Source: JBEKDJ01 sp050014415
GTDB lineage: Bacteria; Desulfobacterota; BSN033; UBA1163
DNA length: 7,278 bases
NCBI GenBank assembly: GCA_050014415.1
Contig: JBEKDJ010000245.1
Span: forward strand, 1 to 7,278
Direction of reading: 5' to 3'
The position numbers and the translations under genes were made by a program. Under the pieces are notes generated by a model. That model saw nothing but the letters and a program-made list of their open reading frames with translations. It was not told the DNA's origin and ran no database searches. This document shows positions 5,789 to 7,278 of the stretch, piece by piece. Positions within the stretch are counted from its first letter, which is position 1. Every line of letters begins with the position of its first letter.

Positions 5789-6553
5789 GTGGAACCTGTT
5801 GCGATACGAATTGATTATTGGACCCTTCCAGACGGATCACCTTCGGGTGAGGAGCCTGAAGGGATAGAGGAGTTTCGACGTGAGCTACAAGACGCTTACG
5901 TATCCCTCGTCAGAGGTCAATCGGGTGCTTGCGGAGGTGGCCTATATGAGCTCTTAATTCACGTAACCTCCAGCATTTCGCTTCATGACATTGCGAATCT
6001 TATTCTCGGCGGTATTGCGTATGATCTCATAAAAAGCGGAACGCATTCTTTTGTCTTGCGGCCGCTTCTTGCCGCCCTTGAGAAGCTGAAGTCCAGAAAC
6101 AAGAAACGGAATATTGAGGTCGATGAACTGAAGTTTTCCTTCCAGGACGCTGATATCATTGTGAAGAAGATCGGTACGCAGCCCCTCTTCGATGACCTCG
6201 GACGAATCTTCAAGACACTTGCCGAAAACTTTGAGTTCATGAAAGGCCAGACTGGTGAATCTCCTTACGCGATCCACATACCTGTTTTTGAAGACCCCGA
6301 TCCACGTTTCTGCCGCTTTCGCGCTTTGCTCGACGTTGATGAAACCATCCAAGGGGTTACTGCCGACAGCTATTTACAGTTCTGGGGTGTTCGTTACAAC
6401 CGGGAGGGGCAGATCCGTGTGTTTGATGTTCAACGACGGCTTCTCATTGACACTAGATACATGACACAAGACGAATACTGGGAAGCCTGGCACTTGGAGT
6501 GGGCTAAAGAGCACGCCGTCGCCCAACAAGGCACTGAAGCGGATCGGCCATAA
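5789..6553 (+). CDS. Cassette 4: unrecognised soluble protein
   Basis: A 254-residue protein that I do not recognise. GTG 5789 is chosen because GAGGAG (5777-5782) lies 6 bases upstream; the in-frame TTG at 5768 is part of the attC core and unlikely to start translation. There is no signal peptide or clear membrane segment. A glycine-rich turn (ACGGGLYELLIHV, 47-59) leads into a helix-rich part (65-105) that ends in a lysine/arginine-rich stretch. From about 170 the protein is richer in aromatic residues (YLQFWGVRYN, EYWEAWHLEWAKEH), suggesting a second, mixed alpha/beta part. The last 11 residues (AQQGTEADRP region) are encoded by attC site 4, so they are set by the recombination site and not by function. 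No nuclease, ATPase or DNA-binding motif is visible. Confidence 0.75.
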   Translation: MEPVAIRIDYWTLPDGSPSGEEPEGIEEFRRELQDAYVSLVRGQSGACGGGLYELLIHVTSSISLHDIANLILGGIAYDLIKSGTHSFVLRPLLAALEKLKSRNKKRNIEVDELKFSFQDADIIVKKIGTQPLFDDLGRIFKTLAENFEFMKGQTGESPYAIHIPVFEDPDPRFCRFRALLDVDETIQGVTADSYLQFWGVRYNREGQIRVFDVQRRLLIDTRYMTQDEYWEAWHLEWAKEHAVAQQGTEADRP

Positions 6554-6583
6554 ACCGGCCTCCCGCTTAGCTTTCCGTTAAGC
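6521..6583 (+). other. attC site 4 (end of cassette 4)
   Basis: R'' GCCCAAC (6521-6527) is the exact reverse complement of GTTGGGC (5767-5773), the core that opens cassette 4. R' is GTTAAGC (6577-6583), fully matching GTTRRRY. The stem pairs CT (6534-6535) with AG (6569-6570) and AAGCGG (6537-6542) with CCGCTT (6563-6568), leaving G6536 unpaired in the L'' arm. Spacers are six bases on each side. A self-complementary GGCC pair sits in the loop. The length of 63 bp is near the classic 59-base element. It is the cleanest site of the array. Confidence 0.93.
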
Positions 6584-6611
6584 GCCAAATTTAATTAGGA
6601 GATCATATGTC

Positions 6612-7061
6612 ATGAATTGGAATACAATAGCTTCTATAGCAACTGCTATTGGTGTTTGTATCGCTGCATTGGGTGTTTGTATCGCTGCATGGCAAATTTT
6701 GGAAAGTAGAAAACTTGCCCAGACTTCATTTGAAGACGTGCTAGACCAACAATATCGAAAACTTGCTATGGATATTCCGGTTGACGCATTAATTGGGAAG
6801 CCTATCAATAATAAAAAGGATGAGTTGCGTGAAATTATTTATAACTATCTCGACCTTTGTAACGAGCAAACATATCTAAGACAAAAGAAGAGGATTAGTA
6901 AAAATCGCTGGAAAGAATGGAATGATGGAATAAAGGATAATCTTTCTAAACCGGCATTCAAAGAAGTATGGGATGAAATTAAAGAAAAGGCACCTACAAC
7001 TTTTACCGCACTTGATTTGCTCGAAAAAGGTGAATTCAAAATTGATCCGGCAAAATGGTAA
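6612..7061 (+). CDS. Cassette 5: single-span membrane protein with tandem repeat in the anchor
   Basis: A 149-residue protein with one N-terminal hydrophobic segment (about residues 5-27) and a charged, mostly helical remainder, probably facing the cytoplasm. ATG 6612 follows AGGAG (6597-6601) at 10 bases. A competing ATG at 6607 gives only a two-codon frame (ATG TCA TGA) that overlaps this start. The anchor contains a duplicated seven-residue unit (GVCIAAL, GVCIAAW). The soluble part holds a stretch rich in aromatic and basic residues (YNYLDLCNEQTYLRQKKRISKNRWKEW, about 77-103), a pattern I have seen in small uncharacterised membrane proteins but cannot name. The gene is clearly AT-richer than cassette 2, suggesting a different origin, as is usual in cassette arrays. 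Its attC is split by the group II intron. Confidence 0.75.
   Translation: MNWNTIASIATAIGVCIAALGVCIAAWQILESRKLAQTSFEDVLDQQYRKLAMDIPVDALIGKPINNKKDELREIIYNYLDLCNEQTYLRQKKRISKNRWKEWNDGIKDNLSKPAFKEVWDEIKEKAPTTFTALDLLEKGEFKIDPAKW
6651..6692 (+). repeat. 21-nt tandem duplication inside cassette 5 gene
   Basis: Two copies of a 21-base unit (GGTGTTTGTATCGCTGCAT plus two bases), at 6651-6671 and 6672-6692, differ at one position. The unit is a whole number of codons and doubles GVCIAA in the membrane anchor. It looks like a recent replication-slippage duplication that keeps the frame. Confidence 0.85.
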
Positions 7062-7071
7062 ATACAACTGC

Positions 7072-7076
7072 GCTTA
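7072..7076 (+). other. Left part of attC site 5, R'' box split by the intron
   Basis: GCTTA is the first five bases of an R'' box of sequence GCTTAAC, the exact reverse complement of GTTAAGC (6577-6583), which opens cassette 5. The next bases (from 7077) are the end of a group II intron in the reverse orientation, so the missing AC and the rest of the site should lie beyond the intron, outside this window. On the bottom strand the split point reads ...T|TAAGC, i.e. TTGT|TRRRC, the known insertion point of class IIC-attC introns. Confidence 0.8.
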
Positions 7077-7113
7077 ATCGGGTAAGGGACGGCGTTTAAC
7101 CGTCCCTCCCCAC
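7077..7113 (-). ncRNA. Group II intron domain VI and 3' splice end
   Basis: On the minus strand GGG and GGGACGG pair with CCGTCCC and CCC (7106-7100 with 7092-7086, then the outer CCC at 7082-7080). Between the two helices lies TTA, whose A (position 7083) is seven bases from the intron end, the usual place of the branch-point adenosine. The intron ends CCCGAT at 7077. The stem could be mistaken for a terminator of the cassette 5 gene. Confidence 0.7.
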
Positions 7114-7145
7114 ACCACCCATCATGCGGGTCCGCAATGGGCGGT
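7114..7145 (-). ncRNA. Group II intron domain V hairpin
   Basis: Read on the minus strand, nine lower pairs (7145-7137 with 7122-7114) are followed by a two-base bulge on the 3' side (7124-7123), four upper pairs (TGCG/CGCA) and a four-base loop. The lower stem contains C-G-C whose G pairs with U as a wobble. This matches the catalytic triad with its G-U pair, in the CGC form known in class IIC introns (AGC in most others). The loop is GACC, not the usual GNRA. Total 32 nt. Confidence 0.75.
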
Positions 7146-7154
7146 TCGCAGAAA

Positions 7155-7278
7155 TTATCGGGCCTTAGCCGGATAATGAGTCTGAATCCACAGTGTGCGA
7201 ATAGAGACAAGCCCCTGCTGTTCGAGAAACGCCTTGGACAACCCCATGTTCGTTGACAATGTTTTCGCAAGATGCCAG
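7155..7278 (-). CDS. Group II intron reverse transcriptase/maturase, C-terminal fragment
   Basis: The minus-strand frame from the window edge to the stop at 7157-7155 encodes 40 residues beginning WHLAKTLSTNMGLSKAFLEQ and ending LWIQTHYPAKAR. The pattern W-x-L-A-x-T ... G-L/M ... L-x-x-x-G-L-V-S-I-x-x-L-W is, from memory, the usual C-terminus of group II intron-encoded proteins, downstream of the reverse transcriptase and maturase domains. Such proteins help their intron splice and copy it into new sites. The stop is followed within 10 bases by the intron's domain V hairpin, the expected layout with the reading frame in domain IV. The fragment is short and the call depends strongly on what follows it. 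Confidence 0.7.
   Translation of the reverse strand, partial: WHLAKTLSTNMGLSKAFLEQQGLVSIRTLWIQTHYPAKAR

Larger units (their letters stand above)
7077..7278 (-). mobile_element. Group II intron (IIC-attC type), 3' end
   Basis: On the minus strand this stretch holds, in order, the end of an intron-encoded reverse transcriptase, a domain V-like hairpin, a domain VI-like hairpin and a 3' terminus ending in GAT. The final dinucleotide AT fits the group II AY rule. The orientation opposite to the cassette genes and the position inside an attC R'' box are characteristic of class IIC-attC introns. The 5' end, most of the reverse transcriptase and domains I-III lie beyond the right edge of the window. 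Confidence 0.82.

Noticed and set aside
7086..7106. Intrinsic terminator of the cassette 5 gene
   Set aside because: The 7-bp stem has no T-run after it on the + strand and is better explained as intron domain VI on the - strand, given the bulged A and the intron end beside it.
6845..7270. 141-codon minus-strand frame crossing the cassette 5 gene
   Set aside because: It overlaps the cassette 5 gene, runs through the intron's domain V and VI hairpins and is in a different frame from the recognised reverse transcriptase end.

Overview
This window looks like part of a bacterial chromosome, with an ordinary housekeeping gene end at the left and a mobile, cassette-based region filling the rest. 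The nadE tail, the long palindromic intergenic repeats and an IS91-family element that carries its own tyrosine recombinase would fit a Desulfobacterota-like or other environmental proteobacterial genome. That assignment is weak. Nothing in the window fixes the taxon.

Layout: (1) 1-276, the 3' end of nadE on the + strand. (2) 277-812, no convincing gene: a GC hairpin, a MITE-like nested inverted repeat (334-537) and an AT-rich palindrome (771-802). (3) 813-3343, an IS91-family unit with a tyrosine recombinase (1001-1852) and a Y2/HUH transposase (1871-3085), bracketed by a 25-nt imperfect inverted repeat. (4) 3337 to the end, an integron gene-cassette array on the + strand. It has five cassettes, each with one gene that starts soon after a recombination core and ends at an attC site. 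(5) 7077-7278, the 3' end of a group II intron on the - strand, inserted in the attC of the fifth cassette.

The array is the main result. No integron integrase (intI) is visible, and the tyrosine recombinase present lacks the IntI-specific insert, so the array is recognised only from its sites. Each cassette begins with TT plus four bases that are the reverse complement of its own R'' box: cassette 2 TTCGGC/GCCGAAC, cassette 3 TTGGCG/CGCCAAC, cassette 4 TTGGGC/GCCCAAC, cassette 5 TTAAGC/GCTTA-AC (split by the intron). Each circular cassette would therefore have a complementary R''/R' pair. The four clear attC sites also each have one unpaired base in the left (L'') arm of the central stem, a hallmark of attC hairpins.

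The cassette genes are a five-helix membrane protein (DUF2569-like), a protein with a degenerate phospholipase D-like domain, a small protein with an RxxxxH (HEPN-like) motif, an unrecognised 254-residue protein, and a 149-residue single-span membrane protein. Leaders are short (about 17-35 bases for cassettes 2-5), so these genes are probably read from an upstream promoter. None is a known resistance gene. PLD-like and HEPN-like proteins are frequent in anti-phage systems, so a defence role for some cassettes is a reasonable but unproven inference.
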